Shown: positions 24,826-34,578, counted from the stretch's first letter. The stretch is DNA of 64,000 nt from Akkermansia muciniphila (GCA_945874145.1 CAMCFN010000001.1:62001-126000), one strand, 5' to 3'. Numbers and translations: made by a program. Notes: generated from the sequence alone by a model not told the origin.

Positions 24826-27800
24826 ATGAACGCCACGCAATTTTCTTCCCGCAGCTGCTCTCCCGCCATTCTCCTCCTCTTGCTCGGCCTCCTTCTCCCC
24901 GCCGCTGCACAGACGCTCCCGGCGCATTACCGGCAGACCAACAACATCCCTTACGTCGCTGGCGGCGGGCATCGCCAGTGGCTCGACCTCTACCACGTCC
25001 CCGGCGCGACTAGTCCCACGCCCGTCGTCGTGTGGGTCCACGGCGGCGGCTGGCTTACCGGTGATGAGAACTTCCCCCGTGCCCTCGCGCTCACGAACCA
25101 CAACGTCGCCGTCGCCGCCATCAGCTACCGATTCACCACGAATCAATTCGCGCCGAGCTATCCTGCCAACGTCCCGCACCCCGCGCAAATCCAGGACGTG
25201 AAGTCCGCCATTCGCTGGCTCCGCGCCAACGCCGCGCAGTTCAACCTCGACCCAGCCCGCATCGGCATCTGGGGCTATTCCTCCGGCGGTCATCTCGCCG
25301 CGCTCGCGGGCACGACCGGCCATACAAACCTCTTCGATGTCGGTGAAAATCTCGGGCAATCCAGCGCCGTGCAAGCCGTCGCGGACATGAGCGGGCCGGC
25401 CAACATCGGCCTCGCCACCGCGAACCAACAGACCGCCGGCTTCTTCACGCTGCTGCTCGGCGCGCCCGCTGCGAGCAGCCCTCCAACGCTCGCCACAGTG
25501 AACCCGATGTCCCACGTCCGCGCCGGTGGGCCGCCCTTCCTGCTCATCCACGGCGAGACGGACCCGGAGGTCGTCATCGCGCACAGCGAGCAGCTTCACA
25601 ACGCGCTGACGAACACCGGGCCTTCCTCGCTCTTCGTGCGTCTGCCCGGCATCGGCCACACCATTCCCGCGAGCCAAGACCCGCTCACCGCGCAATGGCT
25701 CGCGGACACTCTCGCCGCCGTCGGCGCGACGAACGCGCCGCCCGCCGACACGCTCCGCGCGCACGAGCCATTCGCGGCAGCGGCGGGGACGTTCCTCCAC
25801 GGGCAGAGCGGTGGCACCGGATTCGCGTCGGCGTGGACGGTGCTGGGCTTCGACTCGAATGCGAACCAGTTCCGCAACGCCAGCGCGGCCCCACTCGCGT
25901 CCGGGACGCTGCTCGCCACCGGCAACTACGTGGTCGGCGGCTATAACAACTTCACCGCCAACCGCCGGCTCGATGTGACCGGCGCGTTTTCGAATCACGC
26001 CGTCGTCGGCAGCAACCCCGCCGTCATCGGGCGCGACGGCACGACGCTCTGGCTCGCCGCGCTGGTGCGGAAGGACAGCAACGACGACGTGCAGCTCGCC
26101 GTCACGCTCGCGAACGGGGACGACATGGGCAACGTGAACAATCTCCGTGTCGGCACGGGCTACTATGGCACTCCCTCGAACAGCGGCGGGCAGCGCTTCT
26201 GGTCCCTGCTCATCAACAACCCCGGCGTGGACAACTTCACCTTTGTGCCCGGCAACGTGCCCATCACCATTGGCGTCGCTACGCTGCTCGTGGTGCGGAT
26301 TCAGTTCGGGGTGACGGACCAGATTGACCTCTTCGTGAACCCGCCGCTGGGCGGGGCCGCGCCCGTCACACCCAATGCCACGCGCAGCACCACGGGCGGG
26401 GCGAACATTCTTTTCCGCACCGTCGCCTTCTGGTCGTCCGCCAACCAGAACAACGCCGCGATGGACGAACTACGCCTCGGCGACACCTTTGCCGCCGTCA
26501 CGCCCACCACCGCGCCGGTCGCAACGCCCGGCACGCTGCAGTTCAGCGCCGCGAGCTACTCCGTCGCCGAGAACGCCGGCACCGCGAGCATCACCGTCAC
26601 CCGCACCGGCGGCAGCAGCGGGGCGGTGGGCGTGAGCTACGCGACGAGCAACGGCAGCGCCACGGCGGGCAGTGATTACACGGCGAGCAGCGGCACATTG
26701 GGCTGGGCCAACGGCGATGCGGCGAACAAATCATTCTCCGTCACCGTGCTGGACGACACGACTGTCGAGACCAACGAGACAGCGAATCTTTCGCTGAGCA
26801 ACCCCACCGGCGGCGCGACACTCGGCTCGCCCGCCAGCGCCGTGCTGACGCTCACGAATGATGACGCCCCGCCCTTCATCAACGACCTCGCCGCGCTCTC
26901 CGACGAGTTCGACAGTGCCGCGACGCTCGCCAGCTACCAGCGCGTCAACACAGTCGAGGGCTGGAACGCCGACAAGCTGGAAGCCCGCGACATCAACACT
27001 TCGCGCGCGGGCCGCATGACGATGCTGCCGCGCACCGGCGGCTGGTTTAACGACTACATCGGCGAGCTTACCTTCCGGCCCGTGAGCGGCGATTTCGTCG
27101 TCACCACCGAGGTCATCCCGCGCAACCGCGCCGGCACCGCTGCCCCGAGCGGCGAGTATTCCCTTGCCGGCCTCATGATGCGCACGCCCACCACGCACAC
27201 GACGGGCGCGACCGGCTGGCAGTTGGGCCAGCAGAACTACGTCTTCCTCTCGATGGGCGCGGCGAACAACCCGGGCACGTATCAGTTCGAGGTGAAGAAC
27301 ACGGTGAACAGCTCCTCGACCCTCACCATATCGAGCGCGCCCTCGACACAGACGGAACTGCAAATCGCCCGAATCGGCGGCGCGGTCATCACGTTGCGCC
27401 GCGACGCGGGCGGGCAATGGCTTGTGCATCGGCGGTTCGCGCGCACGGACTTCCCGGCCGCCGTGCAGGTCGGTCTCGTCGCCTACACGGACTGGCTCGG
27501 AATTCAGGCGCGCTTCCCGATTGCCCAGCCCGGCAGCTACCTGGCCCAAAACTCCAGCGTCATCACCGACCAGAACCCCGACCTCCGCGCCGAGTTCGAG
27601 TATCTCCGCTACCACCGCCCGCAAATCCCCGCGAACCTCGCGGGCCGCGACTTCTCGAACGCCGCGCAAGTCAGCGACGCCGAGTTGCTCGCCTTCCTCG
27701 GCGCGAACGCGAACACACCCGCGACGAACGCGCCGCTGAATGTTGCGCCGGTGCTCACCAACAACCCGCAGAGCCAGGCCGTGAACGTAGGCGCGAACGT

Positions 27801-28512
27801 GACTTTCTCCGCCGCCGCCACCGGCACGCCGCCGCCGGCGTTCCAGTGGCAACGCAGCGGGACGAATCTTCCGGGGGCGACCGGTGCCACGCTGACCTTG
27901 AACAGTGTGCGGGTCAGCGACGCGGGCAATTACAGCGTGGTGGCGAGCAACGTGGCGGGTCTCGCGACCAGCCCGGCGGCCACGCTGACCGTGAACGTGC
28001 CGGCCACGCCCCCGGCGGTTACTTCGCAGCCCAGCGGCGCGGTGGTCGTCGCGGGCAGCACCTTCACCTTCACCGTCAGCGCCAGCGGCGCGCCGCCGCT
28101 GAGTTACCAATGGCTGCGCAACACCGTGGCCCTCCCGGGGGCGACCAGCCCGACGCTCGCGCTGACGAACGTGGGGCGCACGAACACCGGCAGTTACGTA
28201 GTGCAAATCAGCGGTCCCGGTGGCGGGACCGCGAGCCAGCCCGCGACGTTGCGGGTGCTCAACTTCCCCCGCCTGCACCCGCCGCAGCGCCTGCCCGACG
28301 GCTCGCTCCGCCTGCACTTCAACGACCACGACGGCGGCCTGCTTGCGCTCGGGAACACGCCGGACTTCGAGGTCTGGGTGGGCACGAACCTGCTCGCCAC
28401 CAATTGGATTCGCCTCAACCTCCCGCTCACGGTCACCAATGGTCTGCTTACGCTCGACGACCCCGCCGCCGCGCAGCACCCGCACCGCTTCTACCGCGTC
28501 CTCGAACGGTAG
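24826..28512 (+). CDS. Secreted multidomain protein: alpha/beta hydrolase esterase with Calx-beta and Ig-like domains
   Basis: A 1228-aa exported protein with a Sec signal (about 1-28). Residues about 30-300 form a BD-FAE/esterase-like hydrolase with HGGGW, GYSSGGH (nucleophile near S152), HGETDPEV (Asp near 246) and GIGHTIP (His near 279). A beta-rich LamG-like segment follows, then a Calx-beta domain (about 565-685, SYSVAENAGTASITVTRTGG), another beta-rich part and two Ig-like domains (about 980-1140, with SQAVNVGANVTFSAAATGTP). The C-terminus ends HPHRFYRVLER, a tail seen in other secreted Verrucomicrobia proteins. It may deacylate polysaccharides. The start is preceded by AAAGGG, one of the few Shine-Dalgarno-like sites. 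Confidence 0.8.
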   Translation: MNATQFSSRSCSPAILLLLLGLLLPAAAQTLPAHYRQTNNIPYVAGGGHRQWLDLYHVPGATSPTPVVVWVHGGGWLTGDENFPRALALTNHNVAVAAISYRFTTNQFAPSYPANVPHPAQIQDVKSAIRWLRANAAQFNLDPARIGIWGYSSGGHLAALAGTTGHTNLFDVGENLGQSSAVQAVADMSGPANIGLATANQQTAGFFTLLLGAPAASSPPTLATVNPMSHVRAGGPPFLLIHGETDPEVVIAHSEQLHNALTNTGPSSLFVRLPGIGHTIPASQDPLTAQWLADTLAAVGATNAPPADTLRAHEPFAAAAGTFLHGQSGGTGFASAWTVLGFDSNANQFRNASAAPLASGTLLATGNYVVGGYNNFTANRRLDVTGAFSNHAVVGSNPAVIGRDGTTLWLAALVRKDSNDDVQLAVTLANGDDMGNVNNLRVGTGYYGTPSNSGGQRFWSLLINNPGVDNFTFVPGNVPITIGVATLLVVRIQFGVTDQIDLFVNPPLGGAAPVTPNATRSTTGGANILFRTVAFWSSANQNNAAMDELRLGDTFAAVTPTTAPVATPGTLQFSAASYSVAENAGTASITVTRTGGSSGAVGVSYATSNGSATAGSDYTASSGTLGWANGDAANKSFSVTVLDDTTVETNETANLSLSNPTGGATLGSPASAVLTLTNDDAPPFINDLAALSDEFDSAATLASYQRVNTVEGWNADKLEARDINTSRAGRMTMLPRTGGWFNDYIGELTFRPVSGDFVVTTEVIPRNRAGTAAPSGEYSLAGLMMRTPTTHTTGATGWQLGQQNYVFLSMGAANNPGTYQFEVKNTVNSSSTLTISSAPSTQTELQIARIGGAVITLRRDAGGQWLVHRRFARTDFPAAVQVGLVAYTDWLGIQARFPIAQPGSYLAQNSSVITDQNPDLRAEFEYLRYHRPQIPANLAGRDFSNAAQVSDAELLAFLGANANTPATNAPLNVAPVLTNNPQSQAVNVGANVTFSAAATGTPPPAFQWQRSGTNLPGATGATLTLNSVRVSDAGNYSVVASNVAGLATSPAATLTVNVPATPPAVTSQPSGAVVVAGSTFTFTVSASGAPPLSYQWLRNTVALPGATSPTLALTNVGRTNTGSYVVQISGPGGGTASQPATLRVLNFPRLHPPQRLPDGSLRLHFNDHDGGLLALGNTPDFEVWVGTNLLATNWIRLNLPLTVTNGLLTLDDPAAAQHPHRFYRVLER

Positions 28513-28521
28513 CCGCCGACG

Positions 28522-28545
28522 TGAGGGGACACTCCTGTCCCCATG
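28522..28545. repeat. Short perfect hairpin GGGGACA-TGTCCCC
   Basis: GGGGACACTCCTGTCCCC has 7-bp perfect arms. It lies in the 185-base gap between the large esterase and the deacetylase genes. Similar GGACA/TGTCC repeats occur at about 55310-55370, so it belongs to a dispersed repeat class. Confidence 0.55.
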
Positions 28546-28697
28546 CGCGCGTCCGTGGCACCGTGGCTTCGTTCGGCACTCACAGAGCGCTGCTACAGTT
28601 TTTGAACGGAAGGGGAACAAGAGTGGCCCCGCCACGGGCGATTCGGAGCAGGGAATTGACGTGGTGCCGGGCCGCGCGGGCAGTTAATCTCCCGCTC

Positions 28698-29441
28698 ATG
28701 AGACGCTGGTTTGGCTGGGTGTTGCTGCACATTTGGGTTGCCGCTGCGGGGGCGGCGGAACGGGTGCCGGATCGGCTGGTGGTGCTGACGTTTGATGATT
28801 CCGTGGCCAGCCACGCCACCTTCGTTGCCCCGCTGCTGAAGCGGCTGGGCTTCGGGGCAACGTTCTTCATCACGGAGGGTTTTGAGTTCGCCACCGACAA
28901 GACCAATTACATGACGTGGGAACAGATCCGGGGCCTGCATGACGCTGGCTTCGAGGTCGGCAACCACACTCGGCGGCACTTGGGCGTGCCACGGCAGAAG
29001 CCTGCGGACTTGGTGGCCGATGTGGAATACATCGAGCAGCAGTGTGCGCAGCGGGGCATTCCGCGACCGACGAGTTTTTGCTACCCAGGTTACCAGACCA
29101 GCGAAAGCGCGGTGAAGTTGTTGCGGGAGCGCGGCTACCGGTTCGCGCGGGCCGGGGGTGCCCGGGCGTTTAATCCGCAGGTGGATGAACCGCTCACACT
29201 GCCGCAGGCGTTTGATGGCAAGCCTGACTCGACCTTGGAAACCTTCAAGGCAGCGGTGGCGCTCGCGAAAGATGGGAAGATTGCCGTGATGACTTTTCAC
29301 GGTGTGCCGGATCGCAAGCATCCGTGGGTCAATACGGACCCAGCAAAGTTTGAAAGCTACCTGGCTCACTTGAAGGAGCAGGGCTGCCGTGTGGTCGCCC
29401 TGCGGGATGTGGAACGCTACTTGCCCGCGCGAAAGCCATGA
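28698..29441 (+). CDS. Secreted polysaccharide deacetylase (NodB-homology)
   Basis: A 247-aa protein from ATG at 28698; the open frame extends far upstream inside the previous gene but that part is a shadow. The N-terminus is a signal peptide (RRWFGWVLLHIWVAAAGAAE). The NodB motifs are TFDDS (motif 1, D-D) and GNHTRRH (motif 2, with the two metal-binding histidines), and CYPGYQ matches motif 3. It should remove acetyl groups from a polysaccharide, for example peptidoglycan or an extracellular glycan. It is followed by an esterase gene with an ATGA overlap. Confidence 0.9.
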   Translation: MRRWFGWVLLHIWVAAAGAAERVPDRLVVLTFDDSVASHATFVAPLLKRLGFGATFFITEGFEFATDKTNYMTWEQIRGLHDAGFEVGNHTRRHLGVPRQKPADLVADVEYIEQQCAQRGIPRPTSFCYPGYQTSESAVKLLRERGYRFARAGGARAFNPQVDEPLTLPQAFDGKPDSTLETFKAAVALAKDGKIAVMTFHGVPDRKHPWVNTDPAKFESYLAHLKEQGCRVVALRDVERYLPARKP

Positions 29442-30424
29442 ATGTTTCATCTGTTTCCCGGTTCCTCTCTGTCTGGTTCGCCGGGCTGGGTGTGGGCGTC
29501 ACCGCATCAGCCGCTGAACCGGCCTTGAGCAAGTCCACGCACGTTTACAAAACGGTGGGCGCGGTAAAGATCGAAGCGGAGGTCCACCGGCCGTCGGGCA
29601 CGGAATCGCGTCCGGTGCTGGTGTGGTTGCACGGCGGCGCGCTGATCGTGGGCAGCCGGACACAACTGCCCAAAAGTTTGGTGGAGCTTTGCACGCAGGA
29701 GCGCTGGGTTTTGGTCTCGCTGGATTACCGGCTCGCACCGGAGGTAAAGCTGCCGGAAATCGCCGAGGACTTGCGGGATGCGTTTCGCTGGTTGCACGCC
29801 GAGGGTCCACGGCTCTTTCAGGCGGACCTGCGGCGCGTCGTCGTGGCGGGCGGTTCCGCCGGTGGGTTTCTCACGATGCTGGCCGGGGTGATCGCCGAGC
29901 CTCGGCCCACTGCGTTGCTTGCCTACTGGGGTTACGGGGACATTGACAACGAGTGGGCGCGGGCGAAGTCGTCGCATCACGGTGCGCCGGTGAGTCGCGA
30001 GGAGGCGCTGGCGGCGGTCAACTTGGGCCGGGTGCTGACCAACACCGACGACCCCGCAGTCGGCAAGGCGCGCGGCAATTACTACCGCCATCTGCGACAA
30101 ACGGGCGGCTGGGCGTTCGGTGTGACGGGCGTGGATGCGGCGAAGGAACCAGCGCGGCTGAGGCCGTTTTGCCCCGTGCGGCTGATCACCCGTGACTACC
30201 CGCCCATGCTCATGGTTCACGGCACCGAGGACACGGATGTGCCCTACGCCTGCTCGGCGGACATGGCCCGCGAGCTGGCCCGCCACGGGGTGAAGCATGA
30301 ATTGATCACCGTCCCCGGGGGCGAACATGGTTTGCGCGGAGCCGATCCACAGGCCATTGCTCAAGCGAATGAGCGGGTCGCCCGGTTCCTGCGCGACCAC
30401 CTCTTAACCAGCCACCGGAAATGA
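29438..30424 (+). CDS. Secreted alpha/beta hydrolase (esterase/lipase-like)
   Basis: A 328-aa exported protein with a signal peptide (about 1-26). Motifs are LHGGALIVGSR (oxyanion hole), GGSAGGF (nucleophile serine), HGTEDTDVPY (Asp) and PGGEHGLRG (His). This is the arrangement of BD-FAE-like and other carboxylesterases. It overlaps the deacetylase gene before it and the SASA-like gene after it by 4 bases each, which indicates a translationally coupled group. Probably it acts on acetylated or feruloylated glycans, but the substrate is inferred only. Confidence 0.85.
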   Translation: MNVSSVSRFLSVWFAGLGVGVTASAAEPALSKSTHVYKTVGAVKIEAEVHRPSGTESRPVLVWLHGGALIVGSRTQLPKSLVELCTQERWVLVSLDYRLAPEVKLPEIAEDLRDAFRWLHAEGPRLFQADLRRVVVAGGSAGGFLTMLAGVIAEPRPTALLAYWGYGDIDNEWARAKSSHHGAPVSREEALAAVNLGRVLTNTDDPAVGKARGNYYRHLRQTGGWAFGVTGVDAAKEPARLRPFCPVRLITRDYPPMLMVHGTEDTDVPYACSADMARELARHGVKHELITVPGGEHGLRGADPQAIAQANERVARFLRDHLLTSHRK

Positions 30425-31296
30425 CCCCTGCCGTGACGCGCCCTGCCCGCCGTGGTTTCGTGCTCTTGCTTTTGCTTGGCTGCCTGCTGGGCATGGGCAC
30501 CTCCGCCGGAGCCGCGCATTACCAACTCTTCGTGCTCACCGGACAGTCCAATGCGCTGGGCACCACAGATGGCGGGGAGGCGGACCCCTCGCCCGGCGTG
30601 GACCCAGCGGATGCGCACATCCGGTTCTGCTGGCACAATCTGGCCAACGCCAAGACTTCGCTGGGCAGCTCGGACGGTGCGTTGGTTAAGCTCCAGCCGC
30701 AGCAAGGTGGGTTTTACAAAGGCAGCGCAACGCACTGGGGGCCGGAGATTTCCTTTGGCCGCAGTCTCTTCCGCACGGGCGTGACCAACCTCGGCATCAT
30801 CAAGGCCAGCCGGGGCGGCGGGGGAAATTCCTTTTGGGCCAAGAGTGCGGCGGACCATCACATGTATGATCATGTGGTGAAAACCGTGACGGCGGCTGCC
30901 CTGCGCCTGCGGACTGAGGGGCATACTTTCGAGATGGTCGGGCTGCTGTATCTGCAAGGCGAGAGCGACTCGGCTGCCGAGGCTGCCGTCGCCGATCAAC
31001 GCCTCAAGGAGCTGGTGGACAATCTGCGCGCTGATTTGCCGCAGGCGACGGCGATGCGCGCGGTCATCGGCGGCATCGCAGCGGCGGGTGCCACGCGCGA
31101 AATTGTGCGGGCCAAACACGCGGACATCGCGGCGCGCACGCCTTACTTCAGCACGTTCGCGACCACGGATTTGCGCGGCCAGATGCCAGACGCGCTGCAC
31201 TTCAACCGGGCCGCCAAACTCACCGTGGGCGAACGCTTCGCCCGGGCGGTTTTGCCAGCGGCCACTTCGGGCAGCAAGCCGTCTGCGGGGCGCTGA
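30421..31296 (+). CDS. Secreted sialate O-acetylesterase-like (SASA) protein
   Basis: A 291-aa exported protein with a signal peptide (about 1-34). It has the SASA/SGNH features FVLTGQSNA (catalytic serine) near 39-48, YLQGESDS, and a final DALHFNRAAKLTVGERFA with the Asp-His pair. SASA-type enzymes remove acetyl groups from sialic acid or other sugars. The gene is the last of three coupled secreted esterase/deacetylase genes, consistent with a joint role in de-acetylating an external polysaccharide. Confidence 0.87.
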   Translation: MTPAVTRPARRGFVLLLLLGCLLGMGTSAGAAHYQLFVLTGQSNALGTTDGGEADPSPGVDPADAHIRFCWHNLANAKTSLGSSDGALVKLQPQQGGFYKGSATHWGPEISFGRSLFRTGVTNLGIIKASRGGGGNSFWAKSAADHHMYDHVVKTVTAAALRLRTEGHTFEMVGLLYLQGESDSAAEAAVADQRLKELVDNLRADLPQATAMRAVIGGIAAAGATREIVRAKHADIAARTPYFSTFATTDLRGQMPDALHFNRAAKLTVGERFARAVLPAATSGSKPSAGR

Positions 31297-31362
31297 ACTC
31301 AGCAGGTTTCCGCACGCTGCGGCTTGTGTCCGCCGCTGAACAAAGGCTCGCTGCCACAGCTC

Positions 31363-32448
31363 ATGCACCGTGTCATCCTGCATCTCGACATGGACGCGTT
31401 CTACGCCTCCGTGGAGCAGCGCGACAACCCCGCGCTGGCGGGCCGGCCCGTCATCGTCGGTGCGCCGCCCACCCAGCGCGGAGTCGTCGCGGCGGCGAGC
31501 TACGAGGCGCGCAAATTCGGGGTGCGTTCGGCGATGCCCAGCGTGACCGCAGGGCGGCTGTGTCCAGACGGGGTGTTCGTCCGGCCTCGTATGGAGGCGT
31601 ATCGCGCGGAGTCCCACGCCATCATGGACTTGGTTCGGCAAAGCGCGGGCGAACTCGTCCAGCAAGTGTCAGTGGATGAGGCTTACATGGACGTTTCCGC
31701 GCAGGCGCAAGGCGCCGCAGCCGACGCCAGTCTGGCATGCGCCTTGCCGCTGGCCCGTCGGCTCAAGCAAGTCATCCGGACGCAGCGCCAGCTCACGGCC
31801 ACCGTGGGCATCGCCGCGAACAAACTCCTGGCCAAGCTCGCGAGTGACTTCCAAAAGCCCGACGGGCTGACGTTGATTCGCGAGGCGGAAAAAGTGGCCT
31901 TCCTGCGGCCGCTGCCGGTGCGTTCACTCCATGGCGTCGGCGAAGTCACGGAAAAGAACCTGTCCGGGGCCGGCCTGCGCACGGTGGGGGATTTGCAGGA
32001 TTATCGCGGCGACCTGCGAGCTTTGGTGGGTTCGTGGGGGCCGGAGCTGAAGCGCTTTGCTTTCGGCGAGGACGACCGCGCACTCGATTTGGGCGACGAG
32101 GTCAAAAGCATCAGCAGCGAGAACACCTTCCTGCGGGACACCGAGGATCGGCCCACGTTGCGGGCCTGTCTCGAGGAACAGGCCGCCGACATCGCCGGCA
32201 AGCTGGCCCGCTATCGCCTCGCGGCGTTCACGGTGCAGGTGAAGGTGCGCTACGGCGACTTCACGACGCTCACCCGGCAGATCTCCGTGGAAGAGCCGCT
32301 GCACGAGGCGCGGGAGATCTACCGTCTCGGCTGCTGGCTGCTGGCCCGCGAGAAACTGGTGCACCGTCCACTGCGGTTGATCGGCCTGGGCGTGAGCGGG
32401 CTGATCGAAGCGCAGGCGCGCCAGCTCCCGCTGGAGTTCGTGGCTTGA
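31363..32448 (+). CDS. dinB: DNA polymerase IV (Y family)
   Basis: From ATG at 31363 the protein has 361 aa, the size of DinB. It shows HLDMDAFYASVEQ (metal site), YEARKFGVRSAMP, SVDEAYMDV and GIAANKLLAKLASDFQKPDGLT, with the little-finger domain following. It performs translesion DNA synthesis. No LexA-like box was recognised upstream. It is convergent with ilvC, separated by a terminator hairpin. Confidence 0.95.
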   Translation: MHRVILHLDMDAFYASVEQRDNPALAGRPVIVGAPPTQRGVVAAASYEARKFGVRSAMPSVTAGRLCPDGVFVRPRMEAYRAESHAIMDLVRQSAGELVQQVSVDEAYMDVSAQAQGAAADASLACALPLARRLKQVIRTQRQLTATVGIAANKLLAKLASDFQKPDGLTLIREAEKVAFLRPLPVRSLHGVGEVTEKNLSGAGLRTVGDLQDYRGDLRALVGSWGPELKRFAFGEDDRALDLGDEVKSISSENTFLRDTEDRPTLRACLEEQAADIAGKLARYRLAAFTVQVKVRYGDFTTLTRQISVEEPLHEAREIYRLGCWLLAREKLVHRPLRLIGLGVSGLIEAQARQLPLEFVA

Positions 32449-32454
32449 CGGGCG

Positions 32455-32496
32455 CGAAAAGCAAAAACCGCCGGCAGCTTGCGCTCCCGGCGGTTT
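32455..32496 (-). terminator. Intrinsic terminator after ilvC
   Basis: On the minus strand AAACCGCCGG and CCGGCGGTTT (pairing bases 32487-32496 with 32465-32474) form a 10-bp stem, followed by TTTTTGCTTTT. It lies 36 bases after the ilvC stop codon. The T-rich tail is only on the minus side, so it serves ilvC, not dinB. Confidence 0.85.
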
Positions 32497-32531
32497 GAAG
32501 TGATGGCGTTTCGAGTTTCCTCGTTCCGCGT

Positions 32532-33554
32532 TTAGTAGGCGGCTTGCACGCCCTTGACGTTGCGCTTGGGCATCCACGGCATCAGGCCACGGAGACGTTC
32601 ACCGGTCTTCTCGATGCCGTGGTTCTCGTCGGCCTTGAGCAGCGCGTTGTATTTCTTGTAGCCGCCCTTGTATTCAGCGACCCACTCCTTGGCAAACTTG
32701 CCGGTCTGGATGTCCTTGAGGGCCTGCTTCATCCGCTTCTTGACGGAGGCGTCGATGATCTTCGGGCCGACGCTCACGTCGCCCCACTTCGCGGTCTCGC
32801 TGATGGAGAAGCGCATCCCGGCGATGCCCTTTTCGTTCATCAAGTCCACGATGAGCTTCAGCTCGTGCAGGCACTCGAAGTAAGCCATCTCGGGCGAGTA
32901 ACCAGCCTCGACGAGCACTTCGTAACCGGCCTTCACCAACGCGGTGCAACCGCCGCAGAGGACGGTCTGCTCGCCGAACAAGTCGGTCTCGGTCTCTTCC
33001 TTGAAGTCCGTCTCAATGACGCCGGCGCGGGTGCCGCCGATGCCCTTGGCCCACGCAAGCGCGACCTTCTTCGCCGCACTGCCGCCCTGATGCACCGCGA
33101 TGAGCGCGGGCACGCCTTTGCCCTCGGTGTATTGGCGGCGGACGATGTGGCCGGGGCCTTTCGGCGCGACCATGATGACGTTCACGTTCTTCGGCACGAC
33201 GACCGTCTTGAAGTGGATGGCGAAGCCGTGGCTGAAGAGGAGGGTCTTGCCCTTGGTGAGGTTGGGCGCGATGTCCTTCTCGTAGGCGGCGGCCTGCTTG
33301 GTGTCGGGCAGCGCGACCATGATGACGTCGGCGCGCTTCACGGCCTCGGCGGTAGGCACGACCTCGAAGCCCTTTTCGCGCGCGACCGCGATCGACTTGG
33401 ATCCTTCATAGAGGCCGATGATGACGTTGAGGCCGCTGTCCTTCAGATTCAACGCGTGGGCGTGGCCTTGAGAGCCGAAGCCGAGGACGGCGAGGGTTTT
33501 GTTTTTGAGCACGCCGAGATCGGCGTCTTTGTCGGAATAGACTTTAGCGGGCAT
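32532..33554 (-). CDS. ilvC: Ketol-acid reductoisomerase (NADP+)
   Basis: A 340-aa protein of class I length. It has the N-terminal [17 protein letters not shown] nucleotide-binding loop and the C-terminal knotted domain with [21 protein letters not shown] and [18 protein letters not shown] metal-binding helices. It catalyses the second step of valine and isoleucine synthesis in the cytoplasm. It follows ilvN by 47 bases on the same strand. The large acetolactate synthase subunit (ilvB) is not in the window. Confidence 0.96.
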   Translation of the reverse strand: MPAKVYSDKDADLGVLKNKTLAVLGFGSQGHAHALNLKDSGLNVIIGLYEGSKSIAVAREKGFEVVPTAEAVKRADVIMVALPDTKQAAAYEKDIAPNLTKGKTLLFSHGFAIHFKTVVVPKNVNVIMVAPKGPGHIVRRQYTEGKGVPALIAVHQGGSAAKKVALAWAKGIGGTRAGVIETDFKEETETDLFGEQTVLCGGCTALVKAGYEVLVEAGYSPEMAYFECLHELKLIVDLMNEKGIAGMRFSISETAKWGDVSVGPKIIDASVKKRMKQALKDIQTGKFAKEWVAEYKGGYKKYNALLKADENHGIEKTGERLRGLMPWMPKRNVKGVQAAY

Positions 33555-33601
33555 AGGTCGTGTTGCGTGTTGGCTGACTGAAAACTGTTTGCTGAAACTG
33601 G

Positions 33602-34075
33602 CTACTTCCGCGGCAAGGCCACCTTGCCGGTGCGCGTGAGGTCAAGCACGCCGAAGGTCTGCATGAGGGTCAGGAACTTCTCGATCTTGGACTCGTTGCC
33701 CGTGATCTCGATGGTGAGGCTCTTGGGCTGCACATCCACAATCTTGGCGCGGAAGATGTCCGTGATCTGCATCACCTCGGCGCGGGACTTGGAATCCACG
33801 CCCACCTTCACCAGCACCAGTTCGCGGTCGATGTATTCGCCGTCACGGAAATCAATCACCTTGAGCACGTCCACCAGCTTGTTGAGCTGCTTGACGATCT
33901 GTTCCAGCGTGGCGTCATCACCTCGGGTGACGACGGTCATGCGGGAAACGCTGGGGTCCTGGGTCGGGGCGACATTGAGCGTGTCAATGTTGTAGCCACG
34001 CCCCGAGAAGAGGCCGGCCACGCGCGTGAGCACGCCGAACTTGTTTTCCACCAGCACTGAAATCGTGTGACGCAT
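33602..34075 (-). CDS. ilvN: Acetolactate synthase small (regulatory) subunit
   Basis: The ATG at 34075 gives 157 aa ([23 protein letters not shown]). An ACT domain lies at residues 1-75, with [18 protein letters not shown] and [11 protein letters not shown], followed by the ALS small-subunit C-terminal domain ([22 protein letters not shown]). It should bind valine and regulate the catalytic subunit. Upstream lie a perfect hairpin (34141-34166) and tRNA-Leu. ilvB must be elsewhere in the genome. Confidence 0.95.
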   Translation of the reverse strand: MRHTISVLVENKFGVLTRVAGLFSGRGYNIDTLNVAPTQDPSVSRMTVVTRGDDATLEQIVKQLNKLVDVLKVIDFRDGEYIDRELVLVKVGVDSKSRAEVMQITDIFRAKIVDVQPKSLTIEITGNESKIEKFLTLMQTFGVLDLTRTGKVALPRK

Positions 34076-34140
34076 ACAAACTGGCAGCCGAGAACAGCCG
34101 CCAAAGGGCGCGAAACCTAACAAGCAACCCCGAGCAGGGT

Positions 34141-34166
34141 CAACCATGGTTTTGACACCATGGTTG
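34141..34166. promoter_or_regulatory. Perfect 10-bp inverted repeat upstream of ilvN
   Basis: CAACCATGGT (34141-34150) and ACCATGGTTG (34157-34166) form a perfect stem with a 6-base loop. It lies between the 3' end of tRNA-Leu and ilvN on the minus strand. It could be a processing or termination hairpin for the tRNA transcript, or an operator; no T-tract follows. A possible TTGACC (34138-34143) lies at its edge, with TAGGTT 18 bases away at 34114-34119, as a weak ilvN promoter. Confidence 0.5.
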
Positions 34167-34321
34167 GGGCCGCCCTTGGGAGGATTGAAGGTCGCGCATC
34201 TTGGACACGCGGCCTGCCGAGCCGTCGGCAGTCGTTCTCGTCCTACTGCTCATACCATCCGCTCCATCGGGGTCTTGGGAATGGCGCCTTCCATCTTTTG
34301 CCACCGGGCCGGCGCAGGCGG

Positions 34322-34405
34322 TGGTGGGCACGACAGGACTTGAACCTGCAAGGATTGCTCCACTGGATCCTAAGTCCAGCGCGTCTGCCATTCCGCCACG
34401 TGCCC
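34322..34405 (-). tRNA. tRNA-Leu (anticodon TAG)
   Basis: On the minus strand an 84-base gene has a 7-bp acceptor stem GGGCACG/CGTGCCC, a D-arm (GTGGCGGAATGGCAGACGC), an anticodon arm CTGGA-CTTAGGA-TCCAG with anticodon TAG, a class II variable arm (TGGAGCAATCC) and a T-arm with TTCAAGT. The 3' CCA is encoded. It reads CUN leucine codons. It is upstream of ilvN, which encodes a step of branched-chain amino acid synthesis; a functional link is not proven. Confidence 0.92.
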
Positions 34406-34578
34406 GACGATGCTTCTGGCATCGTCCTCTCGCCGTTTTCCCACGTCAAGCAACGCCACGCCGGAACCCTCAGCTTGCTCGCGCTGGTCGAACTTGCTCC
34501 CCAGACCACTTCTCGGCTCGCCGCCAACCGGGGCTTTACCGCAGATTCCCGCCGGCCGCCGGCCAGGCCGCCGTTCCC

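Noticed and set aside
27417-28697. Upstream extension of the polysaccharide deacetylase frame
   Set aside because: It lies inside the esterase/Ig-domain gene in another frame; a signal peptide directly follows the ATG at 28698.
34141-34147. Alternative ilvN start at the ATG in the hairpin (34147)
   Set aside because: It would add 24 residues without similarity to IlvN, and the start at 34075 gives the usual N-terminus of the ACT domain.
34201-34578. Upstream extension of the EamA transporter frame
   Set aside because: It crosses the tRNA-Leu gene on the other strand and lacks hydrophobic segments.
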